A stretch of DNA of 64,000 bases from Chitinophagaceae bacterium (GCA_023957755.1 JAMLGT010000006.1:124001-188000), one strand, 5' to 3'; counted from the first letter of the stretch, positions 50,864-60,853 are shown. The notes: generated from the sequence alone by a model not told the origin. Numbers and translations: made by a program.

Positions 50864-52204
50864 TTACTTTTTTGTTACGATAAAACTCTCGCTATCTACC
50901 AGAAATCCCGCATTGGAAGCGACTGCCTCCTCCTGTTGCAAACCGTCCAGAATCTGAATCAGGTGGTTGCTCACAAGCCCTGTATTCACCTTTCGGGCCA
51001 CAAATCCATCCTGCTCTCTTACAAAAACTACCTTGTCCATTCCCAGCGAAAAGACAGCCTCCTCCGGCAACCACTGTGCTTTTTTATAACCGGTGAAGAT
51101 GATTGCCTTCACCACACTTCCTACAGGAAGCTGTAATGCCGAATTATCAAATGGAATTCTTGCGCTGAGGGTATTAGTCTCTGTGCCATAAAAAGGCAAC
51201 AGGTCTCTTATCTCTGTCCTGAAATCATTCCCGGAATTTCCCTCCGGTATTATCCTCGCCTTATTTCCTTTGCTCACCATATCTGCATATTGGGCAGGTA
51301 TCTGCAGGGTGATTCTTGCTTTCGAAGGATTGAATAACGAAAATAGCGTCTGCCCTTTCTCTACATACATACCTTCTTTAAGTGCAAGCGGCATAATGCC
51401 TCCTGCCGGTAATGGCACATCAGCAGGTGTACTGTTTTCATAAATAACGCCTGCCCTGTTACTATACACTGTCACCGAATACAGTGATTTTCCCGTGCGG
51501 GTAATTTGCGATATCTGTGCTGCACTCATCCCCATATTCAACAATTTCTCCCTAGCTGCATTTATGAGCGACTGGTTACCCGCATCCTGCTTTAATAAAA
51601 AAAGCAGGTTATTCTGTCCCGCCACAAGATCGGGACTATAGACATCTATCAACGGCTGACCCACGGTTATCTTCTGGTAACGATACCTGATGTACATCCT
51701 TGTAATTCGACCTGAAAATCTGGAAGCGACTGTGCCTGAATAATCGGGATTATATTCTACTACACCGGTTGCATTGACTTCGTCATCTTCATCACGATGA
51801 GCCATGTGCACCATCGGCACCTGGGCTACTACCGCCTGATTGGCGGGTTTCAATAACATCTCCAGAGAAAGTTCCAAAGGCTCGTTATCTGACTTTATCC
51901 TTTCCAACTTCATTCCACACACCGGGCAGTTGCCTTCGGAATCACTGTGTACCTGCGGGTGCATCGGACAGGTGAATCCTAAGGAAGCGGCTATTGAAGT
52001 GCTGTCGCTATGCTCATGTGGAGATTCCATCGGCACCAGATCCATCCCACACTTCGGACATCTGCCGGGCTTATCGCTAAACACGGAGTCTTCAGGCATT
52101 GGGCAGGTATATACTACCCCCGGCTCTCCTTTTACTTCGTGCTCAGTGCAGGAAAAGTAAATCAGCCCCAGCAAAGGAATTATCCAATAAAAAAATCTTT
52201 TCAT
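50864..52204 (-). CDS. cusB: RND efflux periplasmic adaptor (CusB-like) with two heavy-metal-binding domains
   Basis: 446-residue adaptor, lipoprotein-like N-terminus (Cys19). Two metal-binding domains: residues ~32-58 (TCPMPEDS...RCPKCGMDLVPM) and ~77-101 (TCPMHPQ...NCPVCGMKLERI). They are followed by the CusB core (RFSGRITRMYIRYRYQKITVGQPLIDVYSPDL) and a C-terminal domain. It shares its first base region with the stop of the TolC-like gene, so translation is coupled. Two different adaptors in tandem suggest either mixed hexamers or alternative partners for the pump. Metal is inferred from the neighbours (copper). Confidence 0.9.
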   Translation of the reverse strand: MKRFFYWIIPLLGLIYFSCTEHEVKGEPGVVYTCPMPEDSVFSDKPGRCPKCGMDLVPMESPHEHSDSTSIAASLGFTCPMHPQVHSDSEGNCPVCGMKLERIKSDNEPLELSLEMLLKPANQAVVAQVPMVHMAHRDEDDEVNATGVVEYNPDYSGTVASRFSGRITRMYIRYRYQKITVGQPLIDVYSPDLVAGQNNLLFLLKQDAGNQSLINAAREKLLNMGMSAAQISQITRTGKSLYSVTVYSNRAGVIYENSTPADVPLPAGGIMPLALKEGMYVEKGQTLFSLFNPSKARITLQIPAQYADMVSKGNKARIIPEGNSGNDFRTEIRDLLPFYGTETNTLSARIPFDNSALQLPVGSVVKAIIFTGYKKAQWLPEEAVFSLGMDKVVFVREQDGFVARKVNTGLVSNHLIQILDGLQQEEAVASNAGFLVDSESFIVTKK

Positions 52205-53484
52205 TATGCTGTAATTTGAAATAAGTTCATCAATTCCGACTGAATATCAAGTGCCTCTTTCAGCAGGTTTAACTGCTCATTCTTTGCATCAATCAGTTCC
52301 TGCCAGGCATCTAATAATTCCAGTATCTCGGTTTTATTCTGTTCAAACCCCAGGAGATTAACCTGAAAATTTTTCTCTAATGCGGGGATAATCTTTTCCT
52401 GATACAGTTTCATCTCCACCTGCACTCCGTTTCTTTCAATCCATTTTGTTCTAATAACAGTATAAGCTTCAGACAAAAATGCACGCTGAGATGCCTTCAG
52501 ACTTTCATTCTCCAGTTCCAGGCTCTTCACTTTTGCTTCGTTCATTTTAGACGACCACCTAGCCATCGGCAATTTCACCATACCCATCAGCGAAAACATC
52601 TGAGGCTGTCTTCCAAAGCCCGTCATGTGTTCGAACCGAATACCAAACTGAGGTTTTAATGCCATCTTTTCAGACTGAATCATCAATTGATTGGAGTACA
52701 TCTGTTGCTGAATACCCTTGTAAGCCGCATTCTGCATCAGCACAGTACTGTCACCTATCAATCCCGAAAAATCTACCCACTGTATGGTAGTATCCACCGA
52801 AAAATCTGCGGGTTGCTCTTCCAGCATGAGGGAGTGAATGAGTGACTTCTGTTTCACTTCATCTACCCTGATCAACTGGCTGTCTATCGATAATCTTGCC
52901 AGGGCAGCGGTGAGTTTATAATAAGAGTTAATATTACCCAGATCATTTTTGTATCTGATTTCAGCGCTCTGCATCATGAACCGGATCAGTTTTCTGTTCT
53001 GCTCAATCAGTTCCAGCTTTTTCGTTGCCAGCATTAATGAATAATACGCACCCCGCACACGTGTCATCATCTCATTTAGCATCTCCTGCTTCTTTTCCAG
53101 TTCCACACCACCCCTCGACTTCAGATAGTCGTATTGTGCCTGCTGCGCTTTCTTATTGGGAAACATCTGTTCTGCACTCACCATAAACATCCCCATTCCG
53201 GGCATACCGTTTTCCGACTTCCATTTCGACACATTGTACGGTGCCTGAAAGAATCCGGCTCCCACTTCCGGCGCCATCCACGAAAAAGCCCCTTCAGCTT
53301 CTGCATCCATTGCCTTTACCGATGCATCCACCATGCTGAATGCAGGATGCCTTTGCAGAATCTCGTCGCGAATCTCCTTAAAGGAACGAACAGGCTGAGC
53401 TACCACACTCATTGAGGACTGAAGGAGTACTGCGGCGAGCACCACCCTTCCACTATATTTTAATATGCTAATGATGGGTTTCAT
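52204..53484 (-). CDS. cusC: TolC-family outer-membrane channel (CusC-like)
   Basis: 426 residues from ATG 53484, giving a signal peptide (MKPIISILKYSG...SVVAQ). An ATG at 53502 is also possible. The long alpha-helical body shows repeating coiled-coil character (MLNEMMTRVRGAYYSLMLATKKLELIEQNRKLI and EILELLDAWQELIDAKNEQLNLLKEALDI), typical of outer-membrane efflux proteins. Forms the trans-envelope exit duct for the Cus-type pump. Its start overlaps the end of the pump gene by 17 bp and it is followed directly by the two adaptor genes. Confidence 0.9.
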   Translation of the reverse strand: MKPIISILKYSGRVVLAAVLLQSSMSVVAQPVRSFKEIRDEILQRHPAFSMVDASVKAMDAEAEGAFSWMAPEVGAGFFQAPYNVSKWKSENGMPGMGMFMVSAEQMFPNKKAQQAQYDYLKSRGGVELEKKQEMLNEMMTRVRGAYYSLMLATKKLELIEQNRKLIRFMMQSAEIRYKNDLGNINSYYKLTAALARLSIDSQLIRVDEVKQKSLIHSLMLEEQPADFSVDTTIQWVDFSGLIGDSTVLMQNAAYKGIQQQMYSNQLMIQSEKMALKPQFGIRFEHMTGFGRQPQMFSLMGMVKLPMARWSSKMNEAKVKSLELENESLKASQRAFLSEAYTVIRTKWIERNGVQVEMKLYQEKIIPALEKNFQVNLLGFEQNKTEILELLDAWQELIDAKNEQLNLLKEALDIQSELMNLFQITA

Positions 53485-55402
53485 ACACTTCAATTTTTCC
53501 ATATTTTTTTAATTCATATTCCTTTGACATCAGGAAGATCAAAGGTGTCACCAGGAGGATATGCGTGGCAGAAGTAATCACTCCACCCACCATCGGAAGA
53601 ATAATCGGAATCATCACATCACTTCCCACACCCGTACTCCAAAGAATGGGCAGCAGCGCAAATAATGCAATACTCACTGTCATTATCTTTGGGCGGAGAC
53701 GCTTTGCTGCTCCGGCAACCACATATTGTTCAAGGTCTTTTTTGGTAATCGTCTCGCGTGAATTTCCTTTAAGGGCAATCAGCTGTTGCATCGCATCATT
53801 CAGGTAAATCACCATTACAATACCCGTCTCTACTGCGATTCCAAACAATGCAATAAACCCTACAGCCACGGCAACCGACAAATTCACTCCCCAGAAATAC
53901 ACCATCAATGCGCCCCCAATCAAGGCAAACGGCAGACTGATAAGACTGAGGAACGCCTCACGCACACTATGGAAAGCAAAATACATTGAAAGGAAAATCA
54001 CAATCAATACCACCGGCAAAATCATCAATAATGTCCGTTCACTCCGAATCAGATTTTCATATTCACCACTCCACTCTACATAATAACCCTGTGGTAATTT
54101 TTTCACAAACGATTCCAATACTTCTTTAGCATCCTTCACAGTGCTCCCCAGATCGCGCCCTCTGACATTGAACAACACGGTACCCCGTAGCATTGCATTC
54201 TCACTGTTAATCATGGAAGGCCCTTCAGACACTCTTACATCAGCCACTGTCTGCAACGGAATAGGCCCGAATTGCGGAGTGCGTATCTGCAGATTTTTTA
54301 AATCGGTGAGGCTGCTTCTGAAATCCTGCCCAAATCGAGCATTAATCGAGAACCGTCTCCTGCCTTCCACTGTGGTGGTAATCGGTGTGCCACCTAAAGC
54401 CACTTCCACTACCCTGTTTACATCGTCGACTGAAAGTCCGTACCTGCTGATTTCATCGCGTCTGATGGCAATGTCAATATACTTTCCTCCTGTAATTGGT
54501 TCTACATACAGATCTTTCACCCCATCTACTCTTTCCAGTTCGCTCCTGAATGCCTGTGAAAGTGAATAAATCGTATCCAGGTTTTGTCCAAACACTTTCA
54601 GACCCACATCCGTACGAATACCCGTACTCAGCATATTGATACGATTGATAATTGGCTGTGTCCAGCTATTCACAACACCCGGAATCTGCAGTTTGGCATC
54701 CAGCTCTGCTACAATATCTGCTTTGGTAATTCCCTTGCGCCACTCCTTTTGCGGTTTCAAAAGGATAATGGTTTCGATCATACTGATCGGGCTGTTATCC
54801 GTAGCTGTATTGGCTCTGCCAGCCTTGCCCAACACATTCTTTACCTCAGGTACTGAAGCAATAATTTTATCCTGCACCTGCAAAATTCTTTTCACCTCTG
54901 TATTGCTGACATCCGGCATGGTGGTAGGCATAAACAATAAAGACCCTTCATCCAGCGGAGGCATGAACTCGCGCCCAAGACTAAACAACAAAGGCGCACT
55001 AATTGCAAGTGCCAGAATATTCACCGCTATGGTCGTCTTCCGATATTTGATACACTTCCTGATAATTGGAGTGTAAACTCTCTCCAGAAACCTGTTTAAT
55101 GGGTTCTTATTCTCAGGTACAAACTTCCCTTTCAGGAAAATCGCAATCAATGCAGGAGCCAGCAGAATTACCAGGATAGCATCCACAACCAAAATGAAAG
55201 TCTTGGTGTAAGCCAGCGGATGAAAGAGCTTTCCCTCCTGGCCTGTAAGGAGGAACACCGGCAGGAACGAAGTAATAATAATTACTGTCGAAAAGAACAC
55301 ACCACGCGATACCTGTTTGCACGCCCTGCCGATAAGGTCGAGCCTCACATCCTTCGGAATAGGGATATAAGATTTCTTCTTTTTCTTTTTAAACAATTTC
55401 AT
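53468..55402 (-). CDS. cusA: CusA/CzcA-type RND pump, C-terminal portion
   Basis: 644 residues equivalent to the C-terminal part of a CusA-family pump. It opens with a Lys-rich stretch (MKLFKKKKKKSYIPIPKD), then TM5 onward (GVFFSTVIIITSFLPVFLLTGQEGKLFHPLAYTKTFIL). The second periplasmic porter region contains MPTTMPDVS, GRANTATDNSPISM and GIRTDVGLKVFGQNLD, with the remaining TM helices to the C-terminus. Its ATG is in the same frame as the N-terminal ORF, separated only by a TGA (55411-55409) and two codons. Together they equal a normal full-length pump of about 1071 residues. It may be made by reinitiation or by readthrough. Confidence 0.88.
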   Translation of the reverse strand: MKLFKKKKKKSYIPIPKDVRLDLIGRACKQVSRGVFFSTVIIITSFLPVFLLTGQEGKLFHPLAYTKTFILVVDAILVILLAPALIAIFLKGKFVPENKNPLNRFLERVYTPIIRKCIKYRKTTIAVNILALAISAPLLFSLGREFMPPLDEGSLLFMPTTMPDVSNTEVKRILQVQDKIIASVPEVKNVLGKAGRANTATDNSPISMIETIILLKPQKEWRKGITKADIVAELDAKLQIPGVVNSWTQPIINRINMLSTGIRTDVGLKVFGQNLDTIYSLSQAFRSELERVDGVKDLYVEPITGGKYIDIAIRRDEISRYGLSVDDVNRVVEVALGGTPITTTVEGRRRFSINARFGQDFRSSLTDLKNLQIRTPQFGPIPLQTVADVRVSEGPSMINSENAMLRGTVLFNVRGRDLGSTVKDAKEVLESFVKKLPQGYYVEWSGEYENLIRSERTLLMILPVVLIVIFLSMYFAFHSVREAFLSLISLPFALIGGALMVYFWGVNLSVAVAVGFIALFGIAVETGIVMVIYLNDAMQQLIALKGNSRETITKKDLEQYVVAGAAKRLRPKIMTVSIALFALLPILWSTGVGSDVMIPIILPMVGGVITSATHILLVTPLIFLMSKEYELKKYGKIEVYETHH

Positions 55403-55408
55403 AACGGG

Positions 55409-56683
55409 TCAGCTTTTCGATTGATTTTGATATTCGGATAAATACCTGTAACTGTTTTCACTCATAATGATTCCATTATCCACAATCACACTGATGGCTA
55501 ATGCAATCCCTGTAAGCGACATAATATTTGAGGACACTCCAAAAAGATTCAACAGAATAAAACTTATGGCGATAGTAATCGGTATCTGAATGATGATGCT
55601 GATAGCGCTTCTCCAATGAAACAAAAAGAGAATCACAATCAATGCCACTATCGACATTTCTTCCACCAGCTTCCACTTGATATTGCTTACCGCAGCATCT
55701 ATCAGATCACTCCTGTCATAATCTACTTTAAAAGACACCCCCGGCGGAAGCCCTTTTTCTACTGATACAAGTTTTTCTTTCACAGCCGCAATCACCTTGT
55801 CGGCATTCTCGCCATAACGCATTACCACTATCCCGCCTACCACTTCACCGTTACCGTTGTCATCAAAAATACCTGTCCGAATATCACCTCCCATCTGTAC
55901 AGTCCCGATATCACGCACTTTTACCGGTACACCTTCTCTGTTAGCCACAGCTACATTTTCTATATCCTCCTTGTTTTTGATGTATCCCAATCCGCGCACG
56001 ATATAAGCCATATCACTCATCTCAAATTTCCTTCCCCCCACATCGTTATTGTTAGCTTTTACCTTGTCCACCACATCAGTAAGTGACACATTATAATATT
56101 GAAGTTTGACAGGGTCTAAGACCAGTTGATACTGCTTTTCAAAGCCACCAAAACTGGCCACTTCGGCGACTCCGGGTACGGTCTGCAACGCAAGTTTCAC
56201 ATACCAGTCCTGCAGTGCACGCTGCTCTCCCAGATCCATATTGTTTGCCTTTAGCGAGTACCAGAAGATATGGCCCACGCCGGTTCCGTCAGGGCCGAGA
56301 GAAGGCACTACCCCTTCAGGTAACAAGCGCTGTGCATAGTTCAATCGCTCAAGCACCCTTGTACGTGCCCAATACACATCCGTATTATCGTCGAAGATGA
56401 TATAGAGAAAACTCATTCCAAACATCGACGAAGCTCTGATGTCCTTCACCCGGGCCACCCCCTGAAGGTTAGATACCAGTGGATACGTGACCTGATCCTC
56501 TATTATCTGCGGACTACGCCCTGGCCACTCAGTGAATACTATAATCTGATTCTCACTCAGATCAGGTATTGCATCCACCGGATTATCCAGCATATTAAAT
56601 ATACCCCAGACAAAAAGTCCCAGGGCAAAGACCACTACGATAAACCTGTTTCGGATAGACCAGGAAATTGCTTTTGAAATCAT
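55409..56683 (-). CDS. cusA: CusA/CzcA-type RND pump, N-terminal portion
   Basis: 424 residues equivalent to the N-terminal part of a heavy-metal RND pump: TM1 (NRFIVVVFALGLFVWGIF), VDAIPDLSENQIIVFTEWPGRSPQIIEDQVTYPL-type porter sequence, and TM2-TM4 (IVALIVILFLFHWRSAI, IAISFILLNLFGVSSNIMSLTGIALAISVIVDNGIIMSEN). The proton-relay Asp in VIVDNG is present. The frame stops at TGA in a predicted cytoplasmic loop, just before the C-terminal ORF in the same frame. Follows the DUF3347 gene by 10 bp. Confidence 0.9.
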   Translation of the reverse strand: MISKAISWSIRNRFIVVVFALGLFVWGIFNMLDNPVDAIPDLSENQIIVFTEWPGRSPQIIEDQVTYPLVSNLQGVARVKDIRASSMFGMSFLYIIFDDNTDVYWARTRVLERLNYAQRLLPEGVVPSLGPDGTGVGHIFWYSLKANNMDLGEQRALQDWYVKLALQTVPGVAEVASFGGFEKQYQLVLDPVKLQYYNVSLTDVVDKVKANNNDVGGRKFEMSDMAYIVRGLGYIKNKEDIENVAVANREGVPVKVRDIGTVQMGGDIRTGIFDDNGNGEVVGGIVVMRYGENADKVIAAVKEKLVSVEKGLPPGVSFKVDYDRSDLIDAAVSNIKWKLVEEMSIVALIVILFLFHWRSAISIIIQIPITIAISFILLNLFGVSSNIMSLTGIALAISVIVDNGIIMSENSYRYLSEYQNQSKS

Positions 56684-56693
56684 AATTCAGTTT

Positions 56694-57296
56694 TTAATGG
56701 ATCGCTTCCTTCACAGTGCCGCAGGTGAGCATCTTATCGCCATAATAAGGATTCAGAATATCTTTTGAATCGCTCAGCCATGAAGAGCCACCCTCATACA
56801 TCGGGCAATATTGCCGGTATAACTCCTTTCCGGATTCAAAAGTGCTCACGAGCTTATGCATATTATTGCTCATCTCTATGAAGCTCTTCCTTTGCTCATC
56901 GAGCTTCGATTTGGCAATTGCCTGGGCACTCTGGCTGATTCCGGGCACTATCTGGTCAAAGTCAGCTTTCTCGTCACTTTTCAGAAAAGACTTGTCAAAC
57001 GATTTTAATTGTCCGGTGATGGCCTCTGCAGACTTTGCGGCAGTAGTTTCGTCACCTTTCACCAGTGCTGACTTCATGTCGAGATAGTCAGCAACCAGGC
57101 TCTTTACAAGGCCACCTACTTCTGCTCCCGGCTCCGCATACTTCGCTGAAACCATCACGATGTTTGCTTCATCATTCGCACTCATAGAAGCATGTGCTTC
57201 TGTTGCCGGTTGTTCGGTTGTTTCATTTTTCGCCTGTTGGTTGCAGGCAGCAAGCCCTACTACGAGCGCGCCCAAAAGGAAAATTTGCTTTTTCAT
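56694..57296 (-). CDS. DUF3347 lipoprotein of the copper operon
   Basis: 200 residues. Lipobox LAAC (Cys18) places it in the envelope. A Thr/Glu/Ala-rich linker precedes a helical DUF3347 domain (LVKSLVADYLDMKSALVKGDETTAA). The conserved C-terminal motif YCPMYEGGSSWLSDSKDI, ending in YYGDKMLTCG, has Cys/Met groups suited to Cu(I) binding; a copper-capture role is inferred from these and from its place just before cusA. The family is often fused or adjacent to CusB-like adaptors. Confidence 0.87.
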   Translation of the reverse strand: MKKQIFLLGALVVGLAACNQQAKNETTEQPATEAHASMSANDEANIVMVSAKYAEPGAEVGGLVKSLVADYLDMKSALVKGDETTAAKSAEAITGQLKSFDKSFLKSDEKADFDQIVPGISQSAQAIAKSKLDEQRKSFIEMSNNMHKLVSTFESGKELYRQYCPMYEGGSSWLSDSKDILNPYYGDKMLTCGTVKEAIH

Positions 57297-57380
57297 TGAT
57301 TTTAGGTTTGAAATGTTAGGAATAGAAAAGTGCAGGGGAAATGATACCCCTAATACGAAAAATCCCCAATGGTGGCAGCA

Positions 57381-57397
57381 TGCAACATAGCGTTGTA
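57381..57397. promoter_or_regulatory. Dyad in the DUF3347 leader, candidate operator
   Basis: TGCAACATAGCGTTGTA: arms TGCAAC and GTTGTA around a 5-bp spacer (one mismatch), 85-101 bp upstream of the DUF3347 start. It could bind a copper-responsive regulator, but no regulator gene is in the window. Confidence 0.25.
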
Positions 57398-57450
57398 TAA
57401 AGCATCACATAGAAGTAATACTTTAGCTGTCCCCATCAGAGAAAAATAAA

Positions 57451-57837
57451 TCAGATTCTGAAATTGCAGTTCCGCGTGTAAATCGGAATGTCAGGTGGAT
57501 CCACCACACTGGCGCAAAATGCAGGTGCTTCTGTAACACGCTCTGCGTCATGCACCATAACCATAGCACTGAGCAATAAAACAGGCACTTGTGGTGAAGA
57601 AACATAGTCTGGTACCTGATGATCTACCGACAACTTTACAAAGTGATGCTCGTCCTTACAACATCCATTGTCACTGGCCTCCTGCTTTGCCATGTGACAG
57701 TTCTCACAAATAGCAGCCTCATCATAACCGATAGTAGTACCTAAATCTTTACCCATACAGAAGTGCATGGCCATTACAGTACCTACTGTAGAAAGGAAGT
57801 AAATGGTCGCAAATAATATGGCAGCTACTTTTTTCAC
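57451..57837 (-). CDS. HYC_CC_PP family small secreted protein
   Basis: 128 residues if started at GTG 57837 (VKKVAAILFATIYFLSTVGTVMA signal peptide). The only alternative is a TTG at 57969 with an implausible extension. The mature part shows the pattern that names the family: an MHFC segment (normally HYC), then CENCHM and GCCKDEH, and a late PP (DPPDIPIY). The Cys/His/Met richness suggests copper binding. It lies between the HMA chaperone and DUF3347 genes; the 154-bp gap that follows may hold an internal regulatory site. Confidence 0.75.
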   Translation of the reverse strand: MKKVAAILFATIYFLSTVGTVMAMHFCMGKDLGTTIGYDEAAICENCHMAKQEASDNGCCKDEHHFVKLSVDHQVPDYVSSPQVPVLLLSAMVMVHDAERVTEAPAFCASVVDPPDIPIYTRNCNFRI

Positions 57838-57972
57838 CGTAGTAAAGATATAGGTATTGTCTAAATAACGATATTGTTTAAGATATATTTTTCTTTTGCG
57901 CCCTGTCACCGGGCTGAATATACTGGCTGCCCCTCCCTGCTCATACGTTCTTGTAACGGGGCAGATCAAATA

Positions 57973-58176
57973 TTAAAGTGCCTCAACCTTGTAGCCTACC
58001 TCTTTTAACCCTTCTGCCAGCGCTTTTTCATCGGCTACACCATCCACAGTAAGGATTCTCTTCGGATCTTTCAGATCTACAGACCATTTGCCTTCGCCTA
58101 CTGTTTTGTTAAGTATGGGAGTCACTTTGCTGATGCAACTGTTGCACATGATATTCGATTTGAACTGTTTTTTCAT
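57973..58176 (-). CDS. Heavy-metal-associated (HMA) domain copper chaperone
   Basis: 67 residues, one ferredoxin-like HMA domain: the metal-binding CxxC is in NIMCNSCISKVTPILN (Cys11 and Cys14). Strand-helix repeats end in LAEGLKEVGYKVEAL. Carries Cu(I) in the cytoplasm to CopA, whose gene lies 21 bp upstream in the same operon. Sized like CopZ/Atx1 proteins, with an N-terminal KKQFKS lead. Confidence 0.9.
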   Translation of the reverse strand: MKKQFKSNIMCNSCISKVTPILNKTVGEGKWSVDLKDPKRILTVDGVADEKALAEGLKEVGYKVEAL

Positions 58177-58197
58177 TTCTTCTAAATTTTAAAAATA

Positions 58198-60597
58198 TTA
58201 ATCAATTCTCTTTGTCTTCAATCTGAGACTGTTGGTTACTACACTCACAGAGCTAAGCGCCATAGCTGCTCCGGCAATCATCGGATTCAGGAGAAATCCA
58301 TTAACTGGATACAACAACCCTGCAGCAATCGGTATGCCTATGACGTTATAAATAAATGCCCAGAACAGGTTTTGCTTTATGGTGCGCACTGTATTTCTCG
58401 AGAGCTTGAATGCCTGTGGTATCTTGTTAAGGTCAGGAGATATGATGGCCATCCTTGCTACATCCAGCGCGATGTCGCTTCCCTTACCCATCGCAATGCT
58501 CACATCAGCCTGGGCTAAGGCTGCACTATCGTTGATTCCATCCCCAGCCATTGCTACCACCTTCCTGGCAGACTGTAATTCCTTTACAAAGTCCTGCTTA
58601 AATGCCGGCGACACATTTGACTTCCAGTTGGTGATACCCACCTCTTTGGAAACCGCTGCTGCCGTAGCTTCGTGGTCGCCGGTAAGCATATACACCTCAA
58701 TCCCTTCCCGTTTCAATTGCTGAATGGCTTCCTTCGCCGAGTCTTTGATTTTGTCAGTGATACCGGCTAATCCTTTCACTTCACCATCTACAGCCAGATA
58801 AATAAGTGTATAAGCTCTTGCCGAAAACGCTCTCGCTTTTTCTTCAATACTAACAGGTATGGATACCTTGTTTTCGTTCATCAGTTTCAGATTTCCTGCC
58901 AAATAACCTTTTCCCTCAATAACCCCACGCAGCCCACCACCGGGCACATTTTCAAAATGATCAATATCAGGATAAGGGCCCTGGAGCGCCTTTGTCAAGG
59001 CATTTGCCAGCGGATGTTCTGAGCGGCTTTCCAATGAGGCCAGCTCGGCTTCGTAAGATTCATCAACCCAAAAAATTTCTGCTAGTGAAGGATTGCCTTC
59101 AGTTATGGTTCCCGTTTTGTCGAGCACCACTGCATTTACTTTCTTTCCTAACTCCAGGCTCTCAACATCCTTTATCAAAATCCCATTCTCAGCAGCCTTT
59201 CCGATTCCCACCATGATAGCTGTAGGAGTTGCCAGGCCTAAGGCGCAGGGACAGGCAATCACCAAAACCGTTACCAAAGCCAGCAGGCCGTGGACAGTAC
59301 CTTCACTACCACCTGCAAAATGCCAGATAATGAAACTAAGCAGTGCAATAATAATGACCACAGGCACAAATATCCCTGCTATCTTATCTACCAGATTCTG
59401 AACGGGCGCACGGCTTCCCTGCGCCTCGTCCACCATCTTAATTATATGGGCCAGCATGGTATCGCTACCAACCTTTTTGGCTTCAAAATTGAAACTCCCC
59501 TTCTGATTAATGGTTCCTGCAAACACCTCTGCTCCTTCATTCTTTTCTACGGCTAGTGGCTCCCCGCTAATCATACTTTCATCCACAAAAGAATTCCCTG
59601 ACAATACTTTTCCATCCACAGGAATTCGCTCGCCGGGTTTCACAATCAGCACATCTCCCGGAAATACCTCGCTTACGGACACTACGGCGGTTTCACCACT
59701 CGCCAGCACTTTAGTCACAGTGTCCGGCTGCAGCCCAATAAGCTTCCTGATTGCTGAAGAGGTATTTCCTTTTGCTCTGTCTTCCAGTAGCCGTCCCACC
59801 AGGATGAAGGCAATGATCACCCCTGCTGCTTCAAAATACACATGGGGTGTGATACCCCGCTTCAACCAAAAGTCCGGAAAAAACAGATTGAACAGGCTGA
59901 ACAGGTAAGCGATCCCTGTGCTCAGGGCAACCAGGGTATCCATATTCGCTTTCCTGTGCTTCAGTTGCTTCCACGCCCCCACAAAAAACTGTTTCCCGAA
60001 TACAAAAACCACAGGAGTAGATAATATCCACAATGCCCAATCTACATAAGGCACGTGCATAAAAAACATCCCCAGCACAATCAAGGGTACTGAAAATACG
60101 ACTGCCCATAAGGTATGACGCTTCAGCGTCCGGTACTGTTTCCGCTTTATCTGCTCCGCCGTATCACCCTGCGTATCTTCTTCCACCAATAGATCGTAAC
60201 CTATAGACTGGATAGCCGTCTTCATCTCCTGCGGACTAATAAGATTCGGGATATATTCGACCGCTGCCTTTCCATTGGCGTAATTCACTGTTGCCGACAC
60301 CACACCCGGTACATTCTCGAGCGTGCTTTGCACACTTACGGCACATGAAGCGCAACTCATATTCAACACCGGAAATTTTTCTTTCTCAGTCTGAAAGTCA
60401 AAACCTTCTTCCCGGATCGCCTTCACTGTATGCTGAAAGCTATCGATAGTAAACCCCGTATCTATCACCACCTTCTCTCCATTATTCTCCAGCCTTGGTG
60501 CCACTACCTCAGGCTCTGCAGTTAACCGCTTTAGCAACCTGTCGGCATCCTGACGATTTCTTACGCCCACTACAGGTATTTCGAGTTCCTTTTTCAT
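58198..60597 (-). CDS. copA: Copper-exporting P1B-type ATPase
   Basis: 799 residues from ATG 60597. Two N-terminal HMA-like domains: the first (residues ~5-75) has lost CxxC, the second has MSCASC near 85-90. Eight-helix membrane part with the Cu(I) motif [13 protein letters not shown]. Catalytic domains show the actuator [15 protein letters not shown], the phosphorylation motif [23 protein letters not shown], and the hinge [22 protein letters not shown]. Exports Cu(I) from the cytoplasm to the periplasm, where the Cus-type system would take over. First gene of the copper operon. Confidence 0.95.
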   Translation of the reverse strand: MKKELEIPVVGVRNRQDADRLLKRLTAEPEVVAPRLENNGEKVVIDTGFTIDSFQHTVKAIREEGFDFQTEKEKFPVLNMSCASCAVSVQSTLENVPGVVSATVNYANGKAAVEYIPNLISPQEMKTAIQSIGYDLLVEEDTQGDTAEQIKRKQYRTLKRHTLWAVVFSVPLIVLGMFFMHVPYVDWALWILSTPVVFVFGKQFFVGAWKQLKHRKANMDTLVALSTGIAYLFSLFNLFFPDFWLKRGITPHVYFEAAGVIIAFILVGRLLEDRAKGNTSSAIRKLIGLQPDTVTKVLASGETAVVSVSEVFPGDVLIVKPGERIPVDGKVLSGNSFVDESMISGEPLAVEKNEGAEVFAGTINQKGSFNFEAKKVGSDTMLAHIIKMVDEAQGSRAPVQNLVDKIAGIFVPVVIIIALLSFIIWHFAGGSEGTVHGLLALVTVLVIACPCALGLATPTAIMVGIGKAAENGILIKDVESLELGKKVNAVVLDKTGTITEGNPSLAEIFWVDESYEAELASLESRSEHPLANALTKALQGPYPDIDHFENVPGGGLRGVIEGKGYLAGNLKLMNENKVSIPVSIEEKARAFSARAYTLIYLAVDGEVKGLAGITDKIKDSAKEAIQQLKREGIEVYMLTGDHEATAAAVSKEVGITNWKSNVSPAFKQDFVKELQSARKVVAMAGDGINDSAALAQADVSIAMGKGSDIALDVARMAIISPDLNKIPQAFKLSRNTVRTIKQNLFWAFIYNVIGIPIAAGLLYPVNGFLLNPMIAGAAMALSSVSVVTNSLRLKTKRID

Positions 60598-60704
60598 AAA
60601 TGCAAAGTTCAATCTTCATTCTCAGGATGTGTTACATGAATAAGGGAAAAATGTACAGATAAATAGGAAATTGATACATATCTACCTGAACTTATCACCT
60701 CGCG

Positions 60705-60784
60705 ACCCGAAACCCGAAACCCGAAACCCGAAACCTGAAACCTGAAACCTGAAACCTGAAACCTGAAACCTGAAACCTGAAACC
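60705..60784. repeat. Heptanucleotide tandem array (AACCCGA / AACCTGA)
   Basis: Partial ACCCGA, then three AACCCGA and seven AACCTGA units in strict 7-nt phase, ending AACC. It lies about 110 bp upstream of copA. A frame across it (60609-60860, minus) gives a repeated FQVSGFR peptide and is not accepted as a gene. Confidence 0.9.
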
Positions 60785-60823
60785 AAAAAGCCGGAACCAA
60801 TACCCACCCATCATAAAAAGAAA

Positions 60824-60853
60824 ATAGGCCACATCTTTTCAGATGCAGCCTAT
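60824..60853 (-). terminator. Terminator after the T9SS-sorted protein gene
   Basis: Arms ATAGGC (60824-60829) and GCCTAT (60848-60853) enclose a second 5-bp stem (CATCT/AGATG) with a TTTC loop. The minus transcript continues into a T-rich tract (plus strand 60813-60824 is A-rich). Confidence 0.65.

Noticed and set aside
53468-56683. Frameshifted cusA pseudogene
   Set aside because: The two ORFs are in the same frame with no other damage; only a single UGA separates them, so a working split or readthrough gene cannot be excluded.
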